Assembly: GCA_947650365.1 (NCBI GenBank)
Contig: OX393557.1
Coordinates: forward strand, 3,823,215 to 3,887,214
Direction: 5' to 3'
Origin: Chamaelirium japonicum
Lineage: Eukaryota; Streptophyta; Magnoliopsida; Liliales; Melanthiaceae
Length of the DNA stretch: 64,000 nucleotides
Shown: positions 12,601 to 21,712 of the stretch, piece after piece
How the letters are laid out: every line of letters starts with the position of its first letter
Numbering within the stretch: position 1 is the first letter of the stretch
Notes under the pieces: generated by a model
The model's database searches: none
Told to the model about the DNA's origin: nothing
Seen by the model: only the letters and a program-made list of their open reading frames with translations
Position numbers and translations under genes: made by a program

Positions 12601-15600
12601 CACAAATCTGATGGCGTACTACGTGCAGATCAGCCAAAACAGAAGTTGCCAACACCTGCGACAAGAACACAAATCGGTAGATCAGCCAGGTCACAAGTCA
12701 GCTGATTGTCCTCGACGACAAGTCAATTCACAGACAAATCTGGCGGACAATGAAGAGGATAGTCATGGGTCTGAGGGCGAACACTTCAATGAGTTAGTCT
12801 TGGGGGAAGATGATGTGACTGCACCACTGCTGGTTATTCGCCAGTCTCCACCCCATGCACCTAAAGCTCTTCTGAATCAGAAACATTCCATACCCTCATT
12901 CGCTGATAATCTAGTCGGACGTTCATCTAATTTACTAAAAATTGATAAGGGATTAGACAACGTTTTGCATTCCATTGCGTGCACGTCGCATTTAGAGTCT
13001 GTAGGCATTCATGACACTTGCATTCATCATTTGCCTGACTTCCATACATTCATAGATCATTCATATGTGCATCCATATTGTCATCCAAGTGTTGAGTTAA
13101 GCAATAAAGACGATTTTGGCATGTTTGATCACTTTTCGATGCAGAGTACTTATGAAACATGTTTTCAGACTTCAGACAACCCATCATCTTTAATTTTTCG
13201 AAATCATAACAATTGGCATGATGAGTTCTGTAATTTCTTATTTTATTCACTGCATCCGGACAATGATGACATGACATATCTTCTTGGTTTAGAATCCCCT
13301 TATTCTGCACCGTGCGCAGGCCACATTGAGCAACACATAATGCACCCGCAACCCATGGCCTTTCAAATACATCATTGCCAATCGCGCAAGCCGATGACCC
13401 GCAGCACATTATGCTCCCGCGGCCTTTCTTTTTACATGTCATTTGAATTTCATGTCAACCCAAACTCCTATTATCACATGAAATTATCTGAGTACTTTGA
13501 AAATCTTATCGTGCCGCGGAGGATGTTGGTTTTGGCTTTCAGGTCTTCGCTTGGCGTCGAGGGGCAGGGGATACGAGATGGAGTTGCTGCGTACTTGAGG
13601 CGGATTACTTGGCCACCGGACCCGGGAGAGCAGTTCGAGCAGATTCAGCGGTTGACGTTAATACCAGGAGAGCCCCCGCCGGATCCAGGACCTTGCTCCA
13701 CAGGAGTCGAGTTCTTTTGAGTCCGGGGGACTTGATGCAGACGAGCTTACTACGTGCAGTTTTTCTACAGCTGATCGTGTATTTTCATCCTCTCCGGAGA
13801 TCCAGGAAGCCGATCGTCGATCCGTCTGCATCAGTGGAAAGCTCAATCGAAGCCCGACAACTTTGGTTTTTATTTTATTTCGATCCGACCAGCGGATCTT
13901 TAGTTATTTCAGTTTTTATTTCTGGTTTGGGTAGGTGCGAGCCATGTTCGCATCCGGTTCGAGCCACAGATGCCGAACTGACTCATTTCTGTGTTAGGTT
14001 TTAGGCCGTAGGATCTTAAGTTAGATTTAATCTCAATGGATGAGATTCGATGGGGATCAAAAACCCAAAACCCTAGCCCAAAATCCCAACCGGCCGGTCC
14101 CCCCCTCTCTCTCTCCCGCGGACACCCCCGATTCCCCTCTCTCATCCGCGCGCCTCTCTCTCTCTCTCTACCCGACCGGCCTTTCTTTCTCTTTCTTTCC
14201 TTTTTTGTTTTCTTTAGTTGTTCCCTATAAGTTCTAAAAACCCTAATTGAATGGAGAGATGAATATGAAATTGAAACCCTAAACGGAGAAGCGTGTGCGC
14301 TTGCTCGTTGTATCTCTTCGACAAATCTTCCTTGCTTCTGATCCTTTTCTTCCTTCGCACGCTTCTACCCCGTCGCCTCGCTATTCGTCTACGGCTTCAC
14401 GGAAGATCGACGTGGAGTTTCTTCGTCTTCAAGATCATCGTCTCGGCTTCTTCACCTCGTCTTCTGGACCACGCCTCCCCCTTCCGCACCTTTCATCTGC
14501 AACAACGGAGTATCGGAAAGCTGCCGGCATTGACCAAAGCACGGTGAGATCGATCCTCGATAATTTTCATGTGATAACCTTCTTTTCCCAACCGGCCTTA
14601 TTGCTGAATTTCCATTAGGGCTTCCTAAATATTTGGTTTTTCTGAGAATCTCATCCATTAGGATTTTATCGTTTAGGTCTATGGTTGTTCTTTGATACAT
14701 TGGCTTTATTAGTTGAGATTGTGATCATCTTTATTGCTGGAATTCAGTTAGTATAATCTGAAATTAAATATTGTCTTGTCAGTTGTTATTGCTTCTTGAA
14801 TTAAGTCTGATTGGGAATGAATGACTGTTGAATCGTGATTCTAAGCATTGCTGAAATTTGTTTATATGTGCTGAAATCTGATTTTTATTGTTTAAATTCT
14901 GCACTTGGATTAAATTAAGCATACGCATCCCATCAAGTTGGTATCAGAGCGTATCAAGTTGGTATCAGAGCGCACTAGTCGCGTCCTTACGCAACGGCCG
15001 GTCCTCTCGCATCTTTCGCATCATCGCGTGTTGCTGAAATTTTTTTTTATTTTCCTTATTTTCATTTTAGTTTTGTATCTTGTATTAATTAGTACCACGC
15101 ATCACGTGATCGCATACATATTAGGACCATCCCTTTCTCTTTGTAAGTGAGTCGATAGAATCCATAATGGCTGGACCTTTTCCACCCCGTACTTGGCACG
15201 ATGCCTTCATAAGGCAACAGGAACACATGGGTAGGCTTCAGACCCAAATTGAAACTTTGACCTTGGCCTTCACCAATTCCCAGAATCCACCGCGACCCCG
15301 TCGCGAACACAGGACTAGAGCGTCACCAGGGCATAGTGAGTTAGATCTAGGGTCAGGAGGTGACAGCGTCAGTTCCTCCGATGGGTCTGAGAGGCGACGT
15401 AAGCAAAGTCATAGGAAAGCGAAATCCCATTGGGGCTGGGATCAGGGCATAAAAATAGAAATTCCTGAGTTCGAGGGTATGATGGATCCCGAAGAGTTTC
15501 TAGAGTGGGCCGAGCAAATCGACCAGTATTTCGAATGGAAAGAAATCCCCCGCGACAAACAAGTTAAGCTTGTCAGCCTTAAACTGAAAGGTCATGCACT

Positions 15601-18600
15601 GATCTGGTGGAAACAGTTGCAGACCACTAGGGGTAGGAAAGGAAAGGAGAAAATTTCCACTTGGACACACATGAGGGGAAAGATGCAACAGAAGTTCCTC
15701 CCTTCTGCTTCCAAACAAAGTGTGTTCCAGAATTTGTCCTTGAAAGTATCCGAGCGCACTAGTCGTCGCGTTAGGGAAAAGAGCACAAATCTGATGGCGT
15801 ACTACGTGCAGATCAGCCAAAACAGAAGTTGCCAACACCTGCGACAAGAACACAAATCGGTAGATCAGCCAGGTCACAAGTCAGCTGATTGTCCTCGACG
15901 ACAAGTCAATTCACAGACAAATCTGGCGGACAATGAAGAGGATAGTCATGGGTCTGAGGGCGAACACTTCAATGAGTTAGTCTTGGGGGAAGATGATGTG
16001 ACTGCACCACTGCTGGTTATTCGCCAGTCTCCATCACCCCATGCACCTAAAGCTCTTCTGAATCAGAAACATTCCATACCCCCATTCGCTGATAATCTAG
16101 TCGGACGTTCATCTGATTTACTAAAAATTGATAAGGGATTAGACAACGTTTTGCATTCCATTGCGTGCACGTCGCATTTAGAGTCTGTAGGCATTCATGA
16201 CACTTGCATTCATCATTTGCCTGACTTCCATACATTCATAGATCATTCATATGTGCATCCATATTGTCATCCAAGTGTTGAGTTAAGCAATAAAGACGAT
16301 TTTGGCATGTTTGATCACTTTTCGATGCAGAGTACTTATGAAACATGTTTTCAGATTTCAGACAACCCATCATCTTTAATTTTTCGAAATCATAACAATT
16401 GGCATGATGAGTTCTGTAATTTCTTATTTTATTCACTGCATCCGGACAATGATGACATGACATATCTTCTTGGTTTAGAATCCCCTTATTCTGCACCGTG
16501 CGCAGGCCACATTGAGCAACACATAATGCACCCGCAACCCATGGCCTTTCAAATACATCATTGCCAATCGCGCAAGCCGATGACCCGCAGCACATTATGC
16601 TCCCGCGGCCTTTCTTTTTACATGTCATTTGAATTTCATGTCAACCCAAACTCCTATTATCACATGAAATTATCTGAGTACTTTGAAAATCTTATCGTGC
16701 CGCGGAGGATGTTGGTTTTGGCTTTCAGGTCTTCGCTTGGCGTCGAGGGGCAGGGGATACGAGATGGAGTTGCTGCGTACTTGAGGCGGATTACTTGGCC
16801 ACCGGACCCGGGAGAGCAGTTCGAGCAGATTCAGCGGTTGACGTTAATACCAGGAGAGCCCCCGCCGGATCCAGGACCTTGCTCCACAGGAGTCGAGTTC
16901 TTTTGAGTCCGGGGGACTTGATGCAGACGAGCCTACTACGTGCAGTTTTTCTACAGCTGATCGTGTATTTTCATCCTCTCCGGAGATCCAGGAAGCCGAT
17001 CGTCGATCCGTCTGCATCAGTGGAAAGCTCAATCGAAGCCCGACAACTTTGGTTTTTACTTTATTTCGATCCGACCAGCGGATCTTTAGTTATTTCAGTT
17101 TTTATTTCTGGTTTGGGTAGGTGCGAGCCATGTTCGCATCCGGTTCGAGCCACAGATGTCGAACTGACTCATTTCTGTGTTAGGTTTTAGGCCGTAGGAT
17201 CTTAAGTTAGATTTAATCTCAATGGATGAGATTCGATGGGGATCAAAAACCCAAAACCCTAGCCCAAAATCCCAACCGGCCGGTCCCCCTCTCTCTCTCT
17301 CCCGCGGACACCCCCGATTCCCCTCTCTCATCCGCGCGCCTCTCTCTCTCTCTCTACCCGGCCGGCCTTTCTTTCTCTTTCTTTCCTTTTTTGTTTTCTT
17401 TAGTTGTTTCCTATAAGTTCTAAAAACCCTAATTGAATGGAGAGATGAATATGAAATTGAAACCCTAAACGGAGAAGCGTGTGCGCTTGCTCGTTGTATC
17501 TCTTCGACAAATCTTCCTTGCTTCTGATCCTTTTCTTCCTTCGCACGCTTCTACCCCGTCGCCTCGCTATTCGTCTACGGCTTCACGAAAGATCGACGTG
17601 GAGTTTCTTCGTCTTCAAGATCATCGTCTCGGCTTCTTCACCTCGTCTTCTGGACCACGCCTCCCCCTTCCGCACCTTTCATCTGCAACAACGGAGTATC
17701 GGAAAGCTGCCGGCATTGACCAAAGCACGGTGAGATCGATCCTCGATAATTTTCATGTGATAACCTTCTTTTCCCAACCGGCCTTATTGCTGAATTTCCA
17801 TTAGGGCTTCCTAAATATTTGGTTTTTCTGAGAATCTCATCCATTAGGATTTTATCGTTTAGGTCTATGGTTGTTCTTTGATACATTGGCTTTATTAGTT
17901 GAGATTGTGATCATCTTTATTGCTGGAATTCAGTTAGTATAATCTGAAATTAAATATTGTCTTGTCAGTTGTTATTGCTTCTTGAATTAAGTCTGATTGG
18001 GAATGAATGACTGTTGAATCGTGATTCTAAGCATTGCTGAAATTTGTTTATATGTGCTGAAATCTGATTTTTATTGTTTGAATTCTGCACTTGGATTAAA
18101 TTAAGCATATGCATCCCATCAAGTTGGTATCAGAGCGTATAAAGTTGGTATCAGAGCGTATCATCTAGTATGCAAACAACTTGTTGGTTAAATTGCAAAA
18201 GTAAAAGCTTAGCTTTGCCAAGCTCAGGATTGGCAAGTGGATTGCTTAAAGGTTCATATTACTCCCTTATAACTCGTAAAAAGAAGGTTGCATGCAGTGA
18301 TTGCTTCCACAATAGGATCTACATAAGCATGAGAAGATAATAAATTCCTATGGGGTTCATTACAATCAACACCCTAAACTGACCATGTGTCCACTAACTC
18401 TGACTTTGGCAATTTGGCCTTTTTTTTCCTCTTCATGTTATTGTGGGGAAATAAACTAGGAGATTTGATAGCTTTATGATTAAAGATCACCTCTTCCTTT
18501 TGTGGAGGTAGAGTTCTTTCTCACCTTGAATAGGTGTTGGGTCATTGTGGACCATATTGTGATCATAAAGGTTAGAGACAACCATGGAAGATATGGCATG

Positions 18601-19569
18601 CAACCATTTCCATCACATTTCAAGACACATTCATCTTTAAATTCTCTACCCACATTGAACTTGACTAAACAACATGATGTGGTGGGTATAATCGTACCTT
18701 TGCAAAACCTCACCACCTTGTAGGGAAAATATAACACTACAAAAGTTTCAACTTCTTCAGGGTTTCGTTGAAACCCAGTTCTCATTATATTTGCCATCTA
18801 TGATTTGTTCGCGTTCATTTTTGCCACATAAAACTTGTATCTAAAAAGTATCAACGTGCAGGATTCGCATGCGCAAACAAGGCACAACGGCCTTTGAGGT
18901 AAAGTTGGCTCCACGGTGTCCATACCAGGAGTTGAACAAGGAACCACCAGGCCAAGAGCCCGTTGGTCGCTACACATTGTTAAGAAACAAAGGAGTGCTT
19001 CAACAGAATAAAATGATGCAGCCGTGTTTCTTCTTTGTTTCTGTTTATGTATCCTCTTTTCTTCTTCGTTTTTTTTCCTGATTTCTAGTTCCTTCATTTC
19101 ATCTATCCAATTGAATTCCCTAGAATGTATGATGATTGCTTGAAACTTGAATTGTACACAAATCATTGTTCGAATGTTTGAAACATAGAGTCAGAAGAAG
19201 ATCAAACAGTCCAAGGCACAATTAGAAGTTTTGGAATTTCAATTGAGAGATTTCTAGTGAAGGAGTTGGCTGGCTATTTAAGTTCCAAAAAAGCACGAAG
19301 ATGTTGGAGAAAAGATGATCCGTGAGCGAAGAACAATTTCGGGTGCTTGTGCATTATCTACGCCATTCACCGGGACAGGAAGAGAAGAGGGTTTCGTTAG
19401 GGTAAGGACGCATGTGATTATTGTCTATAAAGGTGAGGAAGAAGGGCGAGAGGGGAAGAGGGTTAATATACTTGCAGAGCTTGATGAAGTTCTTGGTCGT
19501 CAAGGGGCACCGATCGGTGTGCAGATCCACGACTATGTCTCCCACGCTCGTTACGATCAGGACCGACAT
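3505..19569 (-). CDS. CYP59: CYP59/PPIL4-type cyclophilin gene, 5' part (exons 1-3; continues off left edge)
   Basis: Multidomain nuclear peptidyl-prolyl cis-trans isomerase. In the family a cyclophilin domain is followed by an RRM and an RS-rich tail, and the Arabidopsis protein is linked to RNA polymerase II CTD and pre-mRNA; only the first 107 codons of the cyclophilin domain lie here. The coding join is 19569-19472, 4964-4860, 3622-3505 (98+105+118 = 321 nt). It is in frame at both junctions, with GT donors and AG acceptors. The start [19 protein letters not shown] matches the family N-terminus. Exon 2 gives [20 protein letters not shown] and exon 3 gives [13 protein letters not shown] and [16 protein letters not shown], which are cyclophilin core motifs. 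Later exons, RRM and tail would lie beyond position 1. No stop or frameshift is seen in these exons. Intron 1 (14.5 kb) is unusually long and full of transposons. Confidence 0.88.
3623..4859 (-). other. intron 2 of the CYP59-like gene
   Basis: AT-rich, bounded by donor GTTAGT (4859) and a pyrimidine-rich acceptor TTTCTTTCAG (3623). No repeat or other gene is recognised inside. Confidence 0.75.
4860..4964 (-). CDS. CYP59: CYP59-like exon 2
   Basis: Acceptor TGCAG immediately precedes 4964. The first base completes the Lys codon left by exon 1, then reads [16 protein letters not shown] and [11 protein letters not shown]. The donor GTTAGT starts at 4859. It encodes the FHxVxxxFMxQTGD segment of the cyclophilin active-site region. 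Confidence 0.88.
5955..6083 (+). repeat. copia 5' LTR
   Basis: 129 bp; matches 8328-8456 with only a few differences by eye. It begins right after AATAG and ends CTTTCTTCT just before the primer binding site. Confidence 0.88.
6084..6095 (+). other. primer binding site of the copia element
   Basis: TGGTATCAAAGC immediately follows the 5' LTR. It differs by one base from the plant initiator Met-tRNA complement TGGTATCAGAGC. Confidence 0.75.
6110..8311 (+). pseudogene. copia pol remnant (reverse transcriptase + RNase H), interrupted
   Basis: Reads in broken frames: [19 protein letters not shown], then [13 protein letters not shown] (catalytic YIDD near 6299-6310), then [13 protein letters not shown]. 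RNase H segments follow: [20 protein letters not shown] (from 6771), [25 protein letters not shown] and [13 protein letters not shown]. In-frame stops occur at 6221-6223 (TGA) and 6455-6457 (TAG where the family has Gln). Frameshifts fall around 6640-6760. The reading frame is split at 7187 by a hAT insertion and resumes at 8260 with [17 protein letters not shown] 20-bp direct repeat near 6095 and 6130 marks the deletion that joins the 5' end to reverse transcriptase. Confidence 0.85.
7188..8251. mobile_element. non-autonomous hAT element nested in copia pol
   Basis: A perfect 8-bp duplication GTTGGACC lies at 7180-7187 and 8252-8259. The ends are CAAGGT / ACCTTG and continue as similar AT-rich inverted sequence. 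The first 200 bp and last 100 bp are dense in GAAATATTTCG-type palindromes. No coding capacity is seen. Removing it restores continuity of the copia RNase H tail. Confidence 0.8.
8328..8456 (+). repeat. copia 3' LTR
   Basis: Preceded by the purine tract GCTTGAGGGGGAG (about 8315-8327) and followed by the target duplication AATAG at 8457-8461. Confidence 0.88.
9221..10021. mobile_element. non-autonomous hAT element (CAGNGGCGGAGCC ends)
   Basis: The left end is CAGAGGCGGAGCCA and the right end TGGCTCCGCCACTG. Flanks GAGGAGTC (9213-9220) and GAGGAGCC (10022-10029) match at 7 of 8 positions. Next to the ends are GGGGGCAGCTGCCCCC-type palindromic blocks. Non-coding. These ends are typical of a widespread plant hAT family. 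Confidence 0.75.
10548..11771 (+). repeat. LTR 1 (5') of the gag-only array
   Basis: 1,224 bp, TG...CA. It contains a CT-rich block, CCTATAAGTT near 11039 (possible TATA element), and an AAACCCTAA-rich stretch. The last 21 bp repeat the primer-site sequence. Confidence 0.85.
11775..11786 (+). other. primer binding site, internal region 1
   Basis: TGGTATCAGAGC, complementary to the 3' end of initiator Met-tRNA, lies 3 nt after LTR 1. A second identical 12-mer lies upstream at 11754-11765 within the LTR end. Confidence 0.75.
11984..13720 (+). CDS. gag-like protein of the TR-GAG element, copy 1 (578 aa)
   Basis: Ty3/gypsy-type retrotransposon Gag. Residues about 98-155 hold the plant gag core: [19 protein letters not shown], then [10 protein letters not shown] and [16 protein letters not shown] zinc-knuckle remnant lies at about 222-242 ([13 protein letters not shown]), but the first Cys-x2-Cys pair is not in place. 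An acidic block and APLLVIRQ resemble the gag-protease spacer of autonomous relatives. The remaining C-terminal 300 residues match no family I recognise. The frame is antisense to the host cyclophilin gene. It is open throughout and nearly identical to the second copy. Confidence 0.75.
   Translation: MAGPFPPRTWHDAFIRQQEHMGMLQTQIETLTLAFTNSQNPPRPRREHRTRASPGHSELDLGSGDDSVSSSDGSERRRRQSHWKAKSHWGWDQGIKIEIPEFEGMMDPEEFLEWAEQIDQYFEWKEIPRDKQVKLVSLKLKGHALIWWKQLQTTRGRKGKEKISSWTHMRGKMQQKFLPSASKQSVFQNLSSKVSERTSRRVREKSTNLMAYYVQISQNRSCQHLRQEHKSVDQPGHKSADCPRRQVNSQTNLADNEEDSHGSEGEHFNELVLGEDDVTAPLLVIRQSPPHAPKALLNQKHSIPSFADNLVGRSSNLLKIDKGLDNVLHSIACTSHLESVGIHDTCIHHLPDFHTFIDHSYVHPYCHPSVELSNKDDFGMFDHFSMQSTYETCFQTSDNPSSLIFRNHNNWHDEFCNFLFYSLHPDNDDMTYLLGLESPYSAPCAGHIEQHIMHPQPMAFQIHHCQSRKPMTRSTLCSRGLSFYMSFEFHVNPNSYYHMKLSEYFENLIVPRRMLVLAFRSSLGVEGQGIRDGVAAYLRRITWPPDPGEQFEQIQRLTLIPGEPPPDPGPCSTGVEFF
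13733..14956 (+). repeat. LTR 2 (shared middle LTR)
   Basis: 1,224 bp, co-linear with LTR 1. A short purine run (CCGGGGGA) precedes it. It serves as 3' LTR of unit 1 and 5' LTR of unit 2. Confidence 0.85.
14960..14971 (+). other. primer binding site, internal region 2
   Basis: TGGTATCAGAGC, 3 nt after LTR 2; as in copy 1, it is preceded by a second 12-mer inside the LTR end. Confidence 0.75.
15167..16906 (+). CDS. gag-like protein of the TR-GAG element, copy 2 (579 aa)
   Basis: Same architecture as the copy at 11984-13720: gag core at about 98-155, a knuckle remnant lacking its first Cys pair, and an unassigned C-terminal half. It differs by one added codon (SPSPHAP versus SPPHAP) and a few substitutions. 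Both copies staying open over 1.7 kb suggests recent amplification or selection on the parent family; the sequence alone cannot say which. Confidence 0.75.
   Translation: MAGPFPPRTWHDAFIRQQEHMGRLQTQIETLTLAFTNSQNPPRPRREHRTRASPGHSELDLGSGGDSVSSSDGSERRRKQSHRKAKSHWGWDQGIKIEIPEFEGMMDPEEFLEWAEQIDQYFEWKEIPRDKQVKLVSLKLKGHALIWWKQLQTTRGRKGKEKISTWTHMRGKMQQKFLPSASKQSVFQNLSLKVSERTSRRVREKSTNLMAYYVQISQNRSCQHLRQEHKSVDQPGHKSADCPRRQVNSQTNLADNEEDSHGSEGEHFNELVLGEDDVTAPLLVIRQSPSPHAPKALLNQKHSIPPFADNLVGRSSDLLKIDKGLDNVLHSIACTSHLESVGIHDTCIHHLPDFHTFIDHSYVHPYCHPSVELSNKDDFGMFDHFSMQSTYETCFQISDNPSSLIFRNHNNWHDEFCNFLFYSLHPDNDDMTYLLGLESPYSAPCAGHIEQHIMHPQPMAFQIHHCQSRKPMTRSTLCSRGLSFYMSFEFHVNPNSYYHMKLSEYFENLIVPRRMLVLAFRSSLGVEGQGIRDGVAAYLRRITWPPDPGEQFEQIQRLTLIPGEPPPDPGPCSTGVEFF
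16919..18163 (+). repeat. LTR 3 (3') with an extra 21-bp terminal unit
   Basis: 1,245 bp. It is co-linear with LTRs 1 and 2 at internal landmarks (same offsets at +303 and +562) but ends with two 21-bp units containing TGGTATCAGAGC rather than one. It is followed directly by the TCTAG duplication. Confidence 0.83.
19472..19569 (-). CDS. CYP59: CYP59-like exon 1
   Basis: Starts at ATG 19569-19567 with [19 protein letters not shown] and ends in ...KNFIKLCK split after two bases of the Lys codon (phase 2). The donor is GTATATT at 19471-19465. An in-frame open stretch runs upstream to an ATG at 19848 through a GCC-rich alanine tract, but the family consensus begins at MSVL, so 19569 is the preferred start. 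Confidence 0.88.
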
Positions 19570-20190
19570 CTTCCCTCCTCGGGCTCTGAGTTGTGGTTGG
19601 TCGGTCGTAGGGGCAGCCGCAGCAGCGGCGCTGGCGGCAGCGGCGCGGGCGGCAGCGGCAGCGGCGGCAGCGGCGCGGGCGGCAGCGGCGCGGGCGGCAG
19701 CGGCGGCGTAGAGGGGATTCCGGATGAGGCGAGGAGGCTGCAAGGGTTGCTGTGTAACTGTGTTGTGGGGTGGCGGGCGCGGGACAGACGAGATGAAAAA
19801 ACCTTGGAGACTAACCAATCCAACATTAGGATAAACCCAGTGAAACATTTCATTTGACCTCCCACCCCTCTAACAAACCCAACTTTAGAAAAAAAAAAAC
19901 CTCTCCTTTATTTTTAATCCTAAGATCACCCTCGCCTCCTCTCCTCTATCAATCAGGCGGAGGTGGAGGCGGAGGCGGAGACAGAAGCACGAGAGGCCAC
20001 GAGCAGAGTTGAAGGAGGTAGAGGGTGCAAGTGGCGGAAATGGAGGCAGAGGCGGACATGAGCAACAGTTGACAGAGGCGACAAGTGTGAGCAACGGAGG
20101 CGAAGGTGGCAACGACAAGGGGGTTCGGGTTAGGGTTAGGTTTTTGAAATTTCTAGGTTTAGGTTTCATCCTATGGCATGTGGAGATCCA
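19570..20190 (-). promoter_or_regulatory. probable 5' leader and proximal promoter of the CYP59-like gene
   Basis: GC/CT-rich sequence immediately upstream of the start on the minus strand. It includes a telo-box-like AACCTAACCCTAACCC (plus-strand GGGTTAGGGTTAGG near 20126-20142) and a GGAGGC-repeat block (19955-20110). No clear TATA box. Assigned by position and composition only. Confidence 0.4.
19612..19709. repeat. GGC-rich trinucleotide tract in the CYP59 5' leader
   Basis: Imperfect (GGCAGC/GGCGCG) repeat 40-140 bp upstream of the cyclophilin start. On the minus strand it reads as an alanine tract in frame with the CYP59 start, ending [18 protein letters not shown]. It is most simply a 5' UTR GC repeat. 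Confidence 0.6.
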
Positions 20191-20472
20191 TTAGGTCCGG
20201 CGCGACGGGGGGGGCGTCAGTTAGGTTCGACGATGGAGGTGGGGGGTTCGGTTAGGTCCTGTGGCGACGAGGTGCGATTTCGGTTAGGTCCAGCGGCGAG
20301 TGGCATCAAACCTAGATTTGATGTAAGATGAGGGACATTTTCATCCATTGGGGGGCTGAGCTCAAATAGAAAGGTTGTCGAGACAGCAGCTCGAAACCAT
20401 CTCCTAATATGGGCTTCTCACCAACTTCCCCAAAAACATTGGATGGGGAGGTCCTACCGCATAACACCGTGA

Positions 20473-20673
20473 GGAGAGAACGATTTTGATCCAACCTCCT
20501 CAAAGAGGTTGAAGCATCACGCTCTCTCTCATTGGTCCATTTCAAGGAAATGTATGTCATTTCACACTATTTATCATGGTGAAATGACCAAAAAAAACTA
20601 GCTAAATGGTCCAATGAGAAAGAGGGTGATGCTCCAACCTCTTTTAAGGAGGCTGTAACAAATTGTTCTCTTG
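20473..20673. mobile_element. small inverted-repeat element (MITE), copy A
   Basis: Arms GAGAGAACGATTTTGATCC...GGTTGAAGCATCAC and GTGATGCTCCAACC...ATTGTTCTC are inverted around a short AT-rich loop, giving about 65-bp imperfect arms. A second copy lies at 21713-21901, and flanking sequence (GGGAGGTCCTACCGCATAAC, AGGATAGCCATCA) is shared by the two loci. Confidence 0.6.
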
Positions 20674-21712
20674 TAAGGATAGCCATCAATGTGCGTGCCT
20701 AATCATGAGAGCTCAGCACAACTGTTGCACCATACAATCGCGGGGCTCACTGCACCCAGAGCCTATGCACGCTCTAAGTGCTGGGGGGCCACTACACTCA
20801 TGTGTTGGGCCGCTACCCCATCTCTTGAATAGTAGAGATCCCTACGGTTGTATAGCACAACGGTTGTGTTGAAAATTCAGCACATCTTGTGTACCATACA
20901 AATGTGGAACCATTTGCCCCCAGAGCTAATCAGCACGCTCTAAGTGTTGGGGGGCACTACCCCGTGTGCTGGGCCCGCTGTTGTATAGTACGCAAGATGT
21001 GCTGAAAATTGTCCCCCACATAGCAACTTGGGGATGCATATCAAAGCGCCGCAAGCGCGCCACATGGCCCAAAGTATTGCAGTGGCCCTCATAAGGCAAT
21101 GGTTAAGTCAGGGGTCTGCAATATGGCGCCCGATCAGAGGCCATTGGCCAGCTCACTGTACATCGGGGTTCACACCGCCAAGCGGGTACGTCTATTCGCA
21201 CCCACGGAATCGGTAATGGCACCCAAATCTTTCTTGGCCCTCAAATTGTTTTGGTCAGTTGTTTGGATGTCCACAATAAGCCATAAAATGCCCACTCTTA
21301 GCTCCCAGCCCCCCACCACCGACGTGTCCATGTCTGGCTACCCACCCCTCCTCCTCCACAGCCATCCCCACCACACCCCACCCTCCTCCTCCTCCTCCCA
21401 CCTCCTTCTTTCTTCCTCCTCCTCCATTTCCCACACCGGAACCCTAAGCTGTTGGGCCTCCTCCTCATCCCCTTTCTTTCTTCCTCCTCCTTCCTTCCCC
21501 CTCCTTCTTCCTACATCTACCCCACGCCTGAACCCTAGCCTCATTTGTGGGAGGCCAGTCGTAGGGGCAACTACAGCGACGGTGTAGAAGGGATTCCGGA
21601 TGAGGTGGGGGGTGAGGGGCTGTAAGGGTTGTTGTGTGTGGGGTGTGGGGCACGGGGCAGGCGAGATGGGAAAAAAACTTGGATAGGGAGGTCCTACCGC
21701 ATAACATCGTGA

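Larger units (their letters stand above)
10548..18163 (+). mobile_element. tandem array LTR-gag-LTR-gag-LTR of a gag-only (TR-GAG-like) retrotransposon
   Basis: Three LTRs (10548-11771, 13733-14956, 16919-18163) alternate with two internal regions (11772-13732, 14957-16918). The whole array is flanked by one 5-bp duplication TCTAG (10543-10547, 18164-18168). LTRs begin TGATGCAG and end GTATCA. Each internal region has a Met-tRNA primer site and one gag-like reading frame of about 580 codons, with no protease, reverse transcriptase, RNase H or integrase. This matches the described TR-GAG type of non-autonomous element, whose mobility needs enzymes supplied in trans. A single target duplication around three LTRs points to unequal recombination between LTRs after one insertion. 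Confidence 0.88.
4965..19471 (-). other. 14.5-kb intron 1 of the CYP59-like gene
   Basis: Bounded by donor GTATATT (19471) and acceptor GGATGCAG (4965). The elements inside are copia 5955-8456 (with nested hAT 7188-8251), hAT 9221-10021 and the gag-only LTR array 10548-18163; the coding in the LTR elements is antisense to the host gene. The remaining stretches (4965-5949, 8462-9212, 10030-10542, 18169-19471) show no gene or clear repeat. Inside 9221-10021, an inverted pair near 9389 and 9630 (ACACTTTGCCCACT / GGGTAAAGTGT) may be a further small insertion. Confidence 0.7.

Noticed and set aside
12317..12694. Antisense frames over the gag genes (also 13050-13442, 15500-15877, 16236-16628)
   Set aside because: Shadow frames; they mirror the two gag copies and show no protein family.
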